Shown here one piece after another: positions 38,253 to 49,010 of a stretch of DNA of 64,000 nucleotides. A program made the translations under genes and the position numbers. Location: assembly GCA_037962975.1 (NCBI GenBank), contig CM075673.1, positions 24,536,001-24,600,000 of the forward strand. Direction: 5' to 3'. Below the pieces are notes generated by a model, which made no database searches, had not been told where the DNA came from, and was given only the letters and a program-made list of their open reading frames with translations. Position 1 is the first letter of the stretch, and every line of letters starts with the position of its first letter. Source of the DNA: Clitoria ternatea (lineage: Eukaryota > Streptophyta > Magnoliopsida > Fabales > Fabaceae).

Positions 38253-38440
38253 TGATCCCAAGGACCACCAGGGATACCTGCTCATCAAGAGCCACCCCCC
38301 ACAAGGGTCAACCACATGCAGCTCCCCGTAGCACAATATGGGCAGCTTCGTGACTTACACACCGAGTCATAGGAGAAATATAAAATTGCTCATGCACAGA
38401 GCCGCCCTCCCACTGGGCCAAATGGGGGAATCCCCTAAAA
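38253..38440. other. About 187 bp present only in the 5' LTR
   Basis: In the 3' LTR the words GCTGTG and CCTAAAATTCC are adjacent (about 29510). In the 5' LTR they are separated by ~187 bp of GC-richer sequence starting ATCCCAAGGACC and ending GGGGGAATCCC. It could be a deletion in the 3' LTR or an insertion here. The near-repeat ATCCC/AATCCC at the edges favours a repeat-mediated deletion. Confidence 0.6.
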
Positions 38441-38916
38441 TTCCAACACTGGCAGCTATGCACTATGCTATAATGCAAATTCCATTCATATGCATTTCTC
38501 ACTCTATGCATCCTATACATGCCACTCATCAACATCATCATCAACACCATTACCAACATCACCATAAAGCTTTTAGTGGATTCATTATTATTGGTTATTC
38601 TTATCAGTCTAAATGTTGGTGTGGCATTCTCGATAATTCTCATTCATATCATTCAATTTCATTATTAACACAAGGCTTCAATCGTTCACTATCAAACATC
38701 ATCAACATTCATTATACATTTATGGTGGACATGTGTATCACCACATAATAATCAACAATTTCATAACATAAGCCTATTAGGCCACAACCGACTATGTACA
38801 TAAATCATAATCATACATCATCAATTGTAGGTGGCCTCTACATGAGGTATTAATCATTAAATCAGAATATGAGCTATCCAATTCCTAGCATACATATATC
38901 CCAGATGCCTCAAGTA

Positions 38917-38942
38917 TATATATATATATATAATTATAATTA
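38917..38942. repeat. Short (TA)n run
   Basis: TATATATATATATA in the outer LTR. Confidence 0.85.
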
Positions 38943-39631
38943 TACAACACTCAAATTCACTAGTCACATTCCATAGTTGACATCACACATCATCAAAATA
39001 GTATTCCTTCAATTATCACCATCATTAATATACAATGATATATACATATTTACAAATCTCTATTTATCAACCTCAATATACATAAATCATTCACTACATC
39101 AAGTTTAGCAAATGCTACCAGCCAAGGTATTCCATTACCACTATTTACCTTCTTCAAGAGCTTTAATTTAAAAACCCAAACTCATCCCATGGTAAACCTG
39201 CATCACAATGCTAAAAAGGAGACAACATGGGAGAGTGAGTTATACATTCAAAATGATGAATATAAATACATTGTGATTAGGTGTACATGAATTTAACCAA
39301 TATGTGTGCTTTGCTATAAATCATCAATTCATCATTAAACCATTATCAAGATATTATCTTAGGCATACAAGCCTTATTATTCATAATTCATATCAAGCAC
39401 AAGCACAAGCACATACACATTCATATAGCCCTACATCATTATGGGCATTCACAATCATCATCATTAAGTCATTTAAATCTTTAATCAATTTAACATTCTC
39501 TCAAGAGGTTCTCATTTCTTTTTGGTCATCTCCATATCAAATGTCATGTACCTATGGCTAATGCATATGTCAACTGTTTAATGCATATGCAATGAATCCA
39601 TTTCAATCACATATGCGCATATGGTATCTCA

Positions 39632-40085
39632 AGTGATCGCAACCACTTATAATCAATCTCATATTGGTTTTCTGCCACACATGGGGTACTCCCTTTTCAT
39701 AGAATCCCACAGGATTTTTCATTGTGATCGCAACCACATATCAATCAATTCATATTGGTTTCCCGCCACGCATGGGGTACTCCCTTCATAGTCCCGCAAG
39801 ACCAATTTCAATTCAATGTACCAAGTGATCGCAACCACTTATAATCATTTCAATCTGTCATGTGATCGCAACCACAGACTCATTCCCCTATGCATAGGGT
39901 ACTCAATCTCATAGAATCCCACATGATCTTTATCATTTTAATACTCGTGATCGCAACCACATTCATCATTCTCAACATACTAGTGATCACAACCACCTTT
40001 ATTCATCCACAAATTGGTTTTCCACCACGCATGAGGTACTCCCTTCATATAGTCCCGCAAAACTATCCACTGTGATCACGACCAC
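39632..40085. repeat. Minisatellite-like cluster built on GTGATCGCAACCAC
   Basis: GTGATCGCAACCAC or one-base variants (GTGATCACAACCAC, GTGATCACGACCAC) occur about seven times, interleaved with CCACGCATGGGGTACTCCC, seen about three times with variants, and ATAGAATCCCACA. Unit lengths vary. It lies in the outer solo LTR at a place roughly comparable to the 67-bp array of the 1208-4831 LTR. Confidence 0.8.
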
Positions 40086-41177
40086 ATAATCAATGTTATG
40101 CCATGCCATGAATGCAAATTGCAATAATGCATATGTCAAATCTTAACCTTACAAGGATTTCTCACCCTCTCACTCAGGGGTATATTGTATTTAGTTTTGT
40201 CATCATTGGCATACAATTAATCATAAGGCCCCTCAAGGCTCAACCTTCACATTTACATTAAACCATACATGGTAATCAAAAGCATATCAAGCATCATAGC
40301 ATTAATCCACACATGGAAATCAACAAGGTATTTCAAAACATACATTAAGCAATCACCATTGCATCTCATACATACAAGTTAATACTTGCATTAATCATAA
40401 TGGTACCACACTCATCAATAATAGAAAACACTACTTATTCAAGGGCATGTTCAACAACAACGTCCCTTTTCATTCAACATTATCATTTATCATTCAATAT
40501 GTATGGCATCATCCACTTTTAATCATCATCAACATCATATCAAATTTATTGACTTATACAACCCATTTCCATTCAATTGTCCCCTCATTAATTTCATTAT
40601 CATACAAGGTGTGTCATATAACCACAACATTTGCTTTTCATTATCAATTATTATATCATATCAATGGTGGTGGACATTCATGTTTTCATAACATGATTTA
40701 GTTCATATACACATTTTCTCAATACATGAGTTCAACATCAACACCATCAAGACACACCACAAATCACATACCCCTAATAAAATCCCTTGTTTTTACATAA
40801 TAGAAAGGGTTTTAGGTAATAATGAGACCATGACAAATTTCAACATTGAGACGTGTGAAAGGTTCATTTTTAGTCTCAAAAATACAGGGAAGTGTCATAA
40901 ATATCACCTATTTGTCCCAATTTGGCAATCATAAAAAGATGGGTTCAAAACCCTCTTAAACTTGAGTTTTACAACGTAATGGGTTCGGTATTTTATACCT
41001 CATGAGAGTTAGAAAACTCCAATTGAGGTAAGACTAATTTTCACACCTCTGTAACATTATTATCTACAACTTTCATTAAGACGTAGGAGGCCAAAAATGT
41101 CATTAAGATGCCCAAATGGGCCAAAAACAACAAAGAAATTATAGTAGTTGGAAAAATAACATAACAGTGGCCATAAC

Positions 41178-41466
41178 AGGGCCATGAACCGATTCATCCC
41201 TTGCATGAATCGATTCATGCATGCTTAAATCCCCAAATTGACAAACAGAGGGCCTTGAATCGATTCAAACACTCCATGAATCGATTCATACGTTCCAGGA
41301 ACTCAAAACAGTGAAAACAGAGACCTTGAATCGATTCAAACCCCGTATGAATCGATTCAAGCATTGGGAACTTGAGGAACAGTAAATCCAGTGAGTCTTG
41401 AATTGATTCAAGCCTATCCAATATCCTCTGAATCGATTCAAACACTGTTTTGAATCGATTCATGAC
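41178..41466 (-). repeat. Array of TGAATCGATTCA dyads in the outer LTR
   Basis: About nine copies of a perfect 12-bp palindrome or close variants in 290 bp, often in pairs about 20 bp apart, for example at ~41210, ~41256, ~41276, ~41327, ~41348, ~41431 and ~41452. The core AATCGATT is identical to that of the copia array at 45961-46370, although the elements belong to different superfamilies. Confidence 0.85.
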
Positions 41467-43017
41467 AGCACATACCTCTTTTTATTTAGAAAAAGCCATA
41501 TTTTTTTAACTTCAAATCCCCTAACTTTTTCATACGAATTCCGATGCCCATCAAATTTTAAAACCAACTTATATATATTATTTATGATGTGTGGCCACTG
41601 GCTGTACTTAAAAATTCTAAAAAATGAGGGATCTATGAGCATAAATGCGTTTTACCCATTTTGAGTCACCTTTGTGCAACTCAAGGACCTATTCTCATTG
41701 GAATTGTCCCATTCCAACTCCTACAAGTCATAAACTACATATATGGGCTATTGGAACTATCACATGCCATCAAAATCACATAAAACTCAATTTCACTCTA
41801 TGAGTTCCTCAATTATGCATTATCTTTCAATCTTATCACCAATACTATCACAATGGCTATCATATTCAATGCCAAGCATCCATATAAATTCTCAATTCAC
41901 AAAACATATACTTCATCCCCTCAAGGATGGTTCATCAACATGTACATATTTCAACCCCTCATGGGTTATTCATCAATAATACATTACTCCCATCAAAGGG
42001 ACACTAAACATTCATCATCAACATATATACACATATATCATTCTTAATAGCCACTAATTTTCTACTCATATCATTTCACTATAAACATGGAAAGGCAAGC
42101 ATGAGTATATGATATACATAAATCACTAATTATTCTACTTATGCATTCAGAATGTAAACTCATCTTCTACCTCGAGAGAAGAACAACAACGTTTCGCATA
42201 TCATGAACATTCCACCTCATTGCCCGAAATATCATCTGCACCAACCTACACATATATACATACATATATTCAATTAACAATCCATCCAAGACATCAATTT
42301 ACACAATTATGTTAGGTTTCAGGAATTCCTTTCCTAAAACCATGATTCTCTAAATCTAAAAGGGTTAACCATACCCAATTACAACAACATCACATTTATC
42401 CCTCATCTAAAATGCCTTCCATATTACCTCAATCATTCAAATGCCATTATAATCATTATGACCTTAATGTTCACATTCATTCTTACACATTTCATAACAA
42501 CACCTATTTATAGGTTTCACCATCAATGGTTCTCTGCCATTTTAATCTACCCTTAACCTTAAACATTATTCATCCTCCTTCAATTTAACCCTCCTAGTCA
42601 TAATATATACATTTCCCCAAATCTTAAGGTCAAGATTCTTTAAAACTCAATAACTATCATTCTAACATTCTCATTGTTCAAGCTCCCCTAACAATACCTC
42701 AACATCAACAATCAATATTACTCATTTCAAAAACTCATTCTCATATATATATAATCATTCCAATATCAATTTTCACAATTTTCTCATCAATTTCCCAAAG
42801 CCCCAAAATCCTAATTTCTAGGGTTTTCATCAAAATCCACCATCATCAACTCCAACCATTTATATGCATCATTTCAAACATCCATAGGCTAACAACATTA
42901 TATTCCAATCCTCATCAACATCAATAACAATCCCCAATGGTTTTCTAACATAGGGTTTGGTTCTACACACCCTTACTCATTAAAATAACCTTTAATCTCC
43001 TATTACAATACTTAAAT

Positions 43018-43165
43018 GGGTAATACACCATTTGGTCCTCTATTATACACTGAAGTTTCACCCTGGTCCTTTCACTTTTTTTTTGTTCATGTTGGTCCCC
43101 GATCTGGTTTAAAATGTTTCAAGGTGGTCCTTCCGTCAAATAATTGTAACATCGTTTGCACTGTT
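43018..43165 (+). repeat. MULE left terminal inverted repeat
   Basis: It starts GGGTAATACACC and ends near CACTGTT. It pairs with 57709-57857 with few mismatches, including an extra A at the right tip (AGGTAAATACACC). Confidence 0.93.
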
Positions 43166-45349
43166 GTATGACATGCTGTCAATTGGGCCTATCTTTACAC
43201 ACGTGTCAACGAGTGATTCGTTGTTGCTTCAACCCACTAAAATGATACAGTTTTCACAATTGGGAGGGAAAAAAGAAAACGGTCTATGTTCATGTTTCTT
43301 CTTCGTGAAGAACATTTCTTTGTGTCCAAGTAACGCGCGCGACAGAGGTAGAAGATTTCAAAGGTGATTGTTGCAGTGCATTGTTCTGTGGTTCACAACG
43401 AAGAAAGTTGAGGTGTGTTTTTTCATTGATGCAATGCATTGTTCATTGTTTTATTTGTTGGGGTTGGGTTTTCTTGAAAAACAAGGGTCACCCAATGTAT
43501 GACTCATTGTCTTGTTTTGTGTTTCCATTTTTGTTCATGTAGTGCTTTGCTTGTTATTTCTAAAGTTTTTTCTTTGTGTCTTTGTTAAGTAGTTAGGGTA
43601 GTTATGGATTGTCAATTTAAGCTTGAGATCTTCCATGGGGGAAGATTTGTCATTGAAAATGGGAATCCTGTGGCATATGAAAGAGAAGTGTCTAAATGAG
43701 ATATAGATGAGGATAGGTGGAGTTTTTTGAGGTTAAAGGAATATTGAAGGACATGGGTTATGTAAATGTTGAGGAGTTGTGGTACAATCAAGGGGGAAAT
43801 AAGTTGCATGTTGGATTGAAGTTGTTAGAAGATGATCAGGGTTGTATGGAGATGGCTAGGGTGGCACATTCTCAAGGGAAGGTTCAGTTGTACATTGTAC
43901 ATCCTCTAGACGTTCCTGAAGTTGTTTTGAAGTTAAGTGGCCCAGAAGCATCAGTCTGTGATCAAGGGAAGGCTGCTCTAGGAGGTGAAGTTCAGGATAA
44001 GGATGTTGAAGCAGTTGGTGTTTAGGTGGAAGGTACTAAAAGTGATGGTGTTGGGGGTCGAGAAGGTGAGGGTGATGGTGTTCATGTGGAGGTTATACAT
44101 GAGGCGGCTGTAAATATGAAGAGGAAGGCTTTGCAAGAGGAAGAACCTGATAAAGAAGATAGTGTTGAGGATGACAGCGCACTAGACATACAGTTTGAGG
44201 ATTCAGACGATGAGGGTGTTGATCAGGAAGATGTATTTGGGGGTGAGGATGAGCAGGATGTAGGTGAAGGTGATGTGGCTAAAATGGTTGAGGGTGATGT
44301 GGCTGAACCAATAGCTGAGGATGATGTGGTTGAACCAATGGTTGAGGTAGAAAAAAAAGGGTAAAAAAAGAAAGAAAATTCCGAAGACGGTGAATCCAAG
44401 GACATACAAAAAGGGAGAAGGATTTGGAAGTGGGAAAAGTAAAGCAAAGGTTAGAGAAGCGTCTAGCAGTGACTCAGATGAGTTGTATAGTGAGGAAGGT
44501 GAAAGTGAGGGTGAAAAGTGCCCTTCATTTAAGATGCCTGAAATAATGAAGAATTATGTATGGCAAAAGGGGACTTCGTTTGTAAGTAAGGAACAATTTA
44601 AAGAGGTTGTGGTAGCTTATGCCATCCATAATGGGAAGGATTTACAATTTGAAAAAAATGATAAAATAAGGGTTAGAGTTAGATGTGTTGAGGGGTGTCC
44701 ATGGTATGCTTATTGTGGAAAGTTTCCATATGAGGAAACTTGGCAACTGAGGACAATTATTGATAAGCATAGCTATGGTAGACAACATAACATCAAAATG
44801 CTAACTTCAAAATGGCTATCAAAGGAAATGTCCAGTGGTGTTAACCCTAAGATTAGGTTAGAAGATATTTGTGAGAGGGCACAAGAGAATTGGAGTACAA
44901 AAATATCAAGAACCACAGCATACAGGGCTAGGAAGGCAGCAACTGAACTTGTTGATGGAGACTTTAATGACCAATATTGAAAGGTATGGGACTACACTAA
45001 AGCTCTGCTGACTTCTAATCCAGGGTCCACTATCAAATTGGATATGCAGGCACAGGGGAATGATACTTTATTTCATAGGCTTTATGTGTGCCTTAGTGCA
45101 TGCAAACAGAGCTTCACACAATGCAGACCCATTATAGGCCTGGATGGTTGCTTCTTAAAAGGACCATTTGGAGGACAACTACTCTCTGCAGTAGGGAGAG
45201 ATCCAAATGAACAGATGCTTTCTATAGCCATTGGTGTGGTCGAATGTGAAAATACCGATGCATGGAGGTGGTTCCTGGACCTGCTGGTGGGAGATCTGGG
45301 TGGAACACAGGCCTGCAAAGAGGTTAGTTTCATATCAGACCGGCAGAAG

Positions 45350-45483
45350 GTAAATCAAATAAATGTTTCAAAGTAGTCCTCCATTTACAATTAGTTATTT
45401 CAATTTGGTCCTCGTCGTCTTTTATTGTTTCAAGTTGGTCCCTAGACCTGTTAACTGATACTGTCTGTTAAACTTGCAATGAG
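45350..45483 (+). other. Interruption in the transposase: intron or small insertion
   Basis: Donor-like AAG-GTAAAT at 45350 and acceptor-like AATGAG ending at 45483 give an in-frame join. The interval contains TTTGGTCCTC, TTGGTCCCTAGACC and TTTCAAAGTAGTCC, words like those of MULE inverted repeats. A small inserted MULE derivative is therefore an alternative. Confidence 0.5.
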
Positions 45484-45960
45484 CAAGGTCTGCAGCATGC
45501 ATTGGAGGAAGTTATGCCTGGTATTAAGCAAAGGTTCTGTGTAAGGCACCTGTACAATAATTTCAGGAAGAGGCACCCAGGCAAGCAACTCAAGGACCTC
45601 ATGTGGAAGGCTGCAAAATATACATACACTCAGGCATGGGAAAAACAAATGCTGGAATTAAGGGTTGTGAATGAGGATGCCTACAAGGAACTGATCAAAC
45701 TGTCACCTAGACATTGGAGCAAGTCTAAGTTCAGGTTTTCTACAAAGTCTGACATATTGGTTAACAACATGTCAGAGACTTTTAATGTTGTCATATTGGG
45801 TTCAAGAGGGGAAGCCAGTAATCACCATGGTTGAGGAGATAAATGTGTTTGAATATGTTAACAGGTCAAAAGATGTGCAAAGATTTTGATAATGACAAGC
45901 ACTCTTGAAGAAACCGATGCAAAAACAAAGACATGAAATCAGAATTGAAGTAACAGCGAA

Positions 45961-46370
45961 GCTAATCGATTAGGCCATAGATGCTAATCGATTAGGAGCT
46001 TTCTGTTTTGGAAGAAATTGCATCAGGTATGAAAGCTAATCGATTATGAAGCTGAACAATCGATTAGCTACTCACTGGAATTAAGGTAATCGATTATACA
46101 CCAGAAGCTAATCGATTACAACAATTAGAAATGGAACCAAATGCATCAGGTATGATGGCTAATCGATTATGGAAGCCACACAATCGATTAGGAAGCCACT
46201 GGAATTTAAGGTAATCGATTGCAAGACAGTCTAATCGATTAGGCAGATGCGAAATCAAATTAAATGCATCAGGTACAGATGCTAATCGATTAGAGGAAGT
46301 GAAATAATCGATTAGGAAGTCTCTGACTTGAAGCTAATCGATTACAACGCGAGGGTGTAATCGATTACGC
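45961..46370 (+). repeat. Array of CTAATCGATTAG-type dyads, copia 5' LTR
   Basis: Fourteen copies of AATCGATT, usually as TAATCGATTA, in 410 bp, with gaps of about 12-45 bp and no similarity between most spacers. A larger imperfect unit is also visible (GCATCAGGTATGA... at ~46022 and ~46143). The TATA box follows 117 bp downstream. Known: repeated palindromes in the LTRs of maize Sireviruses have been reported and linked to small RNAs. Function here is inference. Confidence 0.93.
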
Positions 46371-46486
46371 TAGTGGAAAAACAGATTTAAGTGGGAAACC
46401 AGCTCATGTCTCCATCATTCTTCAAATTCCCACTAAGTGCAACGGCTATGATGAACTAGGGCACACCTCAACTGCTATCTTGGCTC

Positions 46487-46493
46487 TATAAAT
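46487..46493 (+). promoter_or_regulatory. TATA box of the copia 5' LTR
   Basis: GGCTC-TATAAAT-TGAAG, the only good TATA motif downstream of the dyad array. It is repeated at 55057-55063 in the 3' LTR. Confidence 0.75.
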
Positions 46494-47270
46494 TGAAGAG
46501 GAAGACAAGCACAAACACACAACTAAGAAGCAACAATTCATAGCTCTATTTTGTGCTTTGTAAGCCTATTTCTTGCATATTGTACTTTCACTTGTATATC
46601 CTCTCATCTTGAGAGATTAGAATTTGGGAGAGCTTTTCATTTGTATATCTGCTCTATTGAGAGAGTGTATTGATTGTAAACAAACACCAAACACACAAGT
46701 TATTCACTCTAGGTTGAGTGGTTGTTCACTCTAGGTTGAGTGGTTACAAAGGTTGTGGACTCAACCTTTGGGATATTGTGAGATTGAGAGATTGGGTGGG
46801 TTGCCCTTATACTTGTGAGGATTGGGTTCTTGAGTGTGGGACACTAGGAAGCCGCAATTGCTCAAAGTTGTATCTCTAGTCTACAATAGTGGAAAATCCT
46901 CTAAGTGGGTTGCTTAGAGGCGAGACGTACACCGGATTGGGTGGAACTCGTTATATCGGTTTGCAAGCTTCTCTTCCTTACTCTTTTACTTTCATTTACT
47001 GCATATTTGTTGATTGGTATTGATTGGTTGAGAAGAGAATACTTGAACTTGCTTAACTTGTTATATCTCTAATATTGCACACCAAGTGTTTGGTAAATTG
47101 CTTCAGCAACATTTCTCATTATAGTGCATTGCTTGTTATCCTCCATTCAGTTTCACTTGCATAATCTCACAAACTTGGTTATAAAAATCAACTTCAAAGG
47201 TATTCCAATCAAAAGTTTTAAAACTCAATTCACCCCCCCTCTTGAGTATTGAGGCCACTTGAACAACAAG

Positions 47271-47282
47271 TGGTATCAGAGC
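47271..47282 (+). other. Copia primer binding site, iMet tRNA
   Basis: TGGTATCAGAGC, two bases after the LTR end. Confidence 0.93.
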
Positions 47283-47324
47283 TTGACTCTTGGTAGATCA
47301 AGCTTAACAGCTTCAAGAGATTAA

Positions 47325-48995
47325 ATGGCCTCAAGTTCTCAAAATGTTTTTCCCGAGGGTGGTGCGATAAATAGACCTCCCGCTTTCAATGGGGAAGGGT
47401 ATGCCTTTTGGAAAGAGAGAATGAAAATCTTCATTCAATCAATTGACTTGAGAATATGGAATACCATTGAAAATGGTCCTTATATACCAATGCATACCAT
47501 AGATAGCAAGAATGTTGAAAAACCTATAGATGAATGGACAAGCGAGGAAGAAAAGAAAGTCCAATATGGCTACAAGGCCAAAAATCTCATTACTATGTCT
47601 TTAGGTCAAGATGAATTTTTTAGGATAATGACATGTCAAACTGCTAAAGAAATGTGGGATACTCTTCAAGTAACCCATGAAGGTACTAATGATGTAAAGG
47701 ACTCCAAAATTAGTACCTTGACTAGCCAATATGAATGCTTTAGGATAAATTCAGGAGAATCTATTGTAGATATGCAGAAAAGGTTTACACTTATTATCAA
47801 CCATCTTATTACTCTTGGCAAAGTATATACTAACAAAGAGCTTGTGCACAAAATTTTGAAAAGTCTTAGCAGGGAATGGCAACCTCTTGTCACAGCAATA
47901 AAACAGTCTCCTAGCATCAATGAAATGTCTCTTGCAACACTCTTTGGAAAATTACAAGAACAAGAGCAAGAACTTAAAGCATTGAAGCTAGCCGAGGAAG
48001 AGGAGAAATCCACCAAGAAGAAAGGGCTAGCCCTCAAAGCCACCTCCATGCATGAGGAAGAATCATGCAGTGACTTAGATGAAGAAGAAGAGTTTGGGCT
48101 ATTCGTAAAAAGATTTGGAAGATTCATGAAGAACAAAAAGTTCCAAAAGAACTTTAAGCCCCAAGGTAAGAAACCTACCTCTAATGAAACTTCCTCTTCA
48201 CCAAGTTGTTTTGAATGTGGCAAGGAAGGGCACTTCAAAGCCGATTGTCCAAACCTCAAAAAGAAGGGCAAGGACAAACAAAGAAGAAGAAGAGCCTATA
48301 TTGCTTGGGATGAGAACGATGTGAGCAGCTCCGACGACTCGGAAGATGAGCAAGCCAATCTTTGCTTAATGGCAAATCATCAAGAAAAAGATAATGAGGT
48401 AAATCTTCTTGACTTAGATAAAAATGAGCTGTTAGATGCATTTGAAGAATTATATGATAAATTTACAAAAATCTCTAGTAAACTCAAAGCATCTAGGAAA
48501 ACTAGTAATACCCTTGAATTGCATCTCATGGAAGTATGTAAAGAAAATGAGAGCTTAAAAGAAGAACTAGAGAAAGTTCAAACATGCTCTAAGGATAAAC
48601 CATGTGATTTTGCAAAAAGGTGCATTGTATTAGAAACCAAGGTTGAAGACCTAAATAGGACACTAGAGAAATTCACAAATGAAAGAGATAATTTGAATAT
48701 CCTACTTGGGCAACAAAAATGCATGTTTAGTAAAACCGGTTTAGGATATGACCATGAACATAGTAATCACAAAATGGAGAAGCACTATAAAAACTTCTTT
48801 GCACCACCAAGCAAATCCTCCTCACCTTTTATGAAATGCAATCATTGTGGTACCAAAGGACATAGTGCTTATAAGTGTAGTGTTAGGAAACTAGGACCAA
48901 AGGTCTTAAGAAAGGTGTGGGTTCCCAAAGGAACATCTCCACAAGCTAACCTTAAAGGACCCAACATAAAATGGGTACCTAGTTCTCTAAAATGA
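47325..48995 (+). CDS. Copia gag polyprotein, intact
   Basis: 556 aa; ATG is the first in frame, 57 bases after the LTR. The N-terminal half has the usual copia gag core (AFWKERMKIFIQS; TAKEMWDTLQVTHEG). A zinc knuckle CFECGKEGHFKADC begins near residue 295, an acidic and coiled-coil stretch spans roughly 340-455, and a second knuckle-like CNHCGTKGHSAYKC lies near 506. It ends with a conserved-looking KGPNIKWVP. Gag would form the particle and bind element RNA. It ends at TGA 48993-48995, and protease resumes in a different frame just after an acceptor-like TTTTGTAG. Confidence 0.93.
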   Translation: MASSSQNVFPEGGAINRPPAFNGEGYAFWKERMKIFIQSIDLRIWNTIENGPYIPMHTIDSKNVEKPIDEWTSEEEKKVQYGYKAKNLITMSLGQDEFFRIMTCQTAKEMWDTLQVTHEGTNDVKDSKISTLTSQYECFRINSGESIVDMQKRFTLIINHLITLGKVYTNKELVHKILKSLSREWQPLVTAIKQSPSINEMSLATLFGKLQEQEQELKALKLAEEEEKSTKKKGLALKATSMHEEESCSDLDEEEEFGLFVKRFGRFMKNKKFQKNFKPQGKKPTSNETSSSPSCFECGKEGHFKADCPNLKKKGKDKQRRRRAYIAWDENDVSSSDDSEDEQANLCLMANHQEKDNEVNLLDLDKNELLDAFEELYDKFTKISSKLKASRKTSNTLELHLMEVCKENESLKEELEKVQTCSKDKPCDFAKRCIVLETKVEDLNRTLEKFTNERDNLNILLGQQKCMFSKTGLGYDHEHSNHKMEKHYKNFFAPPSKSSSPFMKCNHCGTKGHSAYKCSVRKLGPKVLRKVWVPKGTSPQANLKGPNIKWVPSSLK

Positions 48996-49010
48996 TTTTG
49001 TTTTGTAGGT

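Larger units (their letters stand above)
27491..38763 (-). mobile_element. Tekay/Del-like Ty3/gypsy chromovirus, minus strand, 5' LTR truncated
   Basis: Minus-strand order: 5' LTR (36189-38763, truncated), PBS, gag, protease, RT/RNase H, integrase with a C-terminal chromodomain-like end, PPT, 3' LTR (27491-31237). LTRs near 3.7 kb and the EKFTWEHEDDIRERYPDVF terminus fit the Tekay/Del clade. The 5' LTR lacks about 1.4 kb of its U3 end and joins directly to the outer solo LTR near 38763, so the right TSD is absent. The left flank is AAAAC. All reading frames have lesions. Confidence 0.85.
36189..38763 (-). repeat. Chromovirus 5' LTR, truncated at its U3 side
   Basis: Nearly collinear with 27491-29843 of the 3' LTR. 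Similarity ends at about 38763 after the shared words CACATAATAATCAACAATTT, and the remaining ~1.4 kb up to the LTR start are missing. Relative to the 3' LTR it has an extra segment of about 187 bp at 38253-38440. Confidence 0.85.
45844..47268 (+). repeat. Copia 5' LTR
   Basis: TGTGTTTG...AACAACA. Dyad array at 45961-46370, TATA box at 46487-46493, transcription start expected near 46520. Aligned to 54414-55838 with three substitutions and no gap seen. Confidence 0.95.

Noticed and set aside
27302..38768. Chromovirus plus outer LTR as one normal element with a 5-kb 5' LTR
   Set aside because: The 27491 end pairs with the PBS-side end at 36189, while 27307 pairs with 58514 by TSD. Two separate LTR ends 184 bp apart require two insertions.
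41215..41463. Minus-strand frame with repeated ESIQ words
   Set aside because: Product of the TGAATCGATTCA array read as codons.
45961..46370. CRISPR-like array (short palindromic repeats with unique spacers at regular steps)
   Set aside because: The repeats are 8-12 bp, vary at the edges, have spacers of unequal length, lie in a plant LTR next to a TATA box and occur in both LTRs. There are no cas genes.
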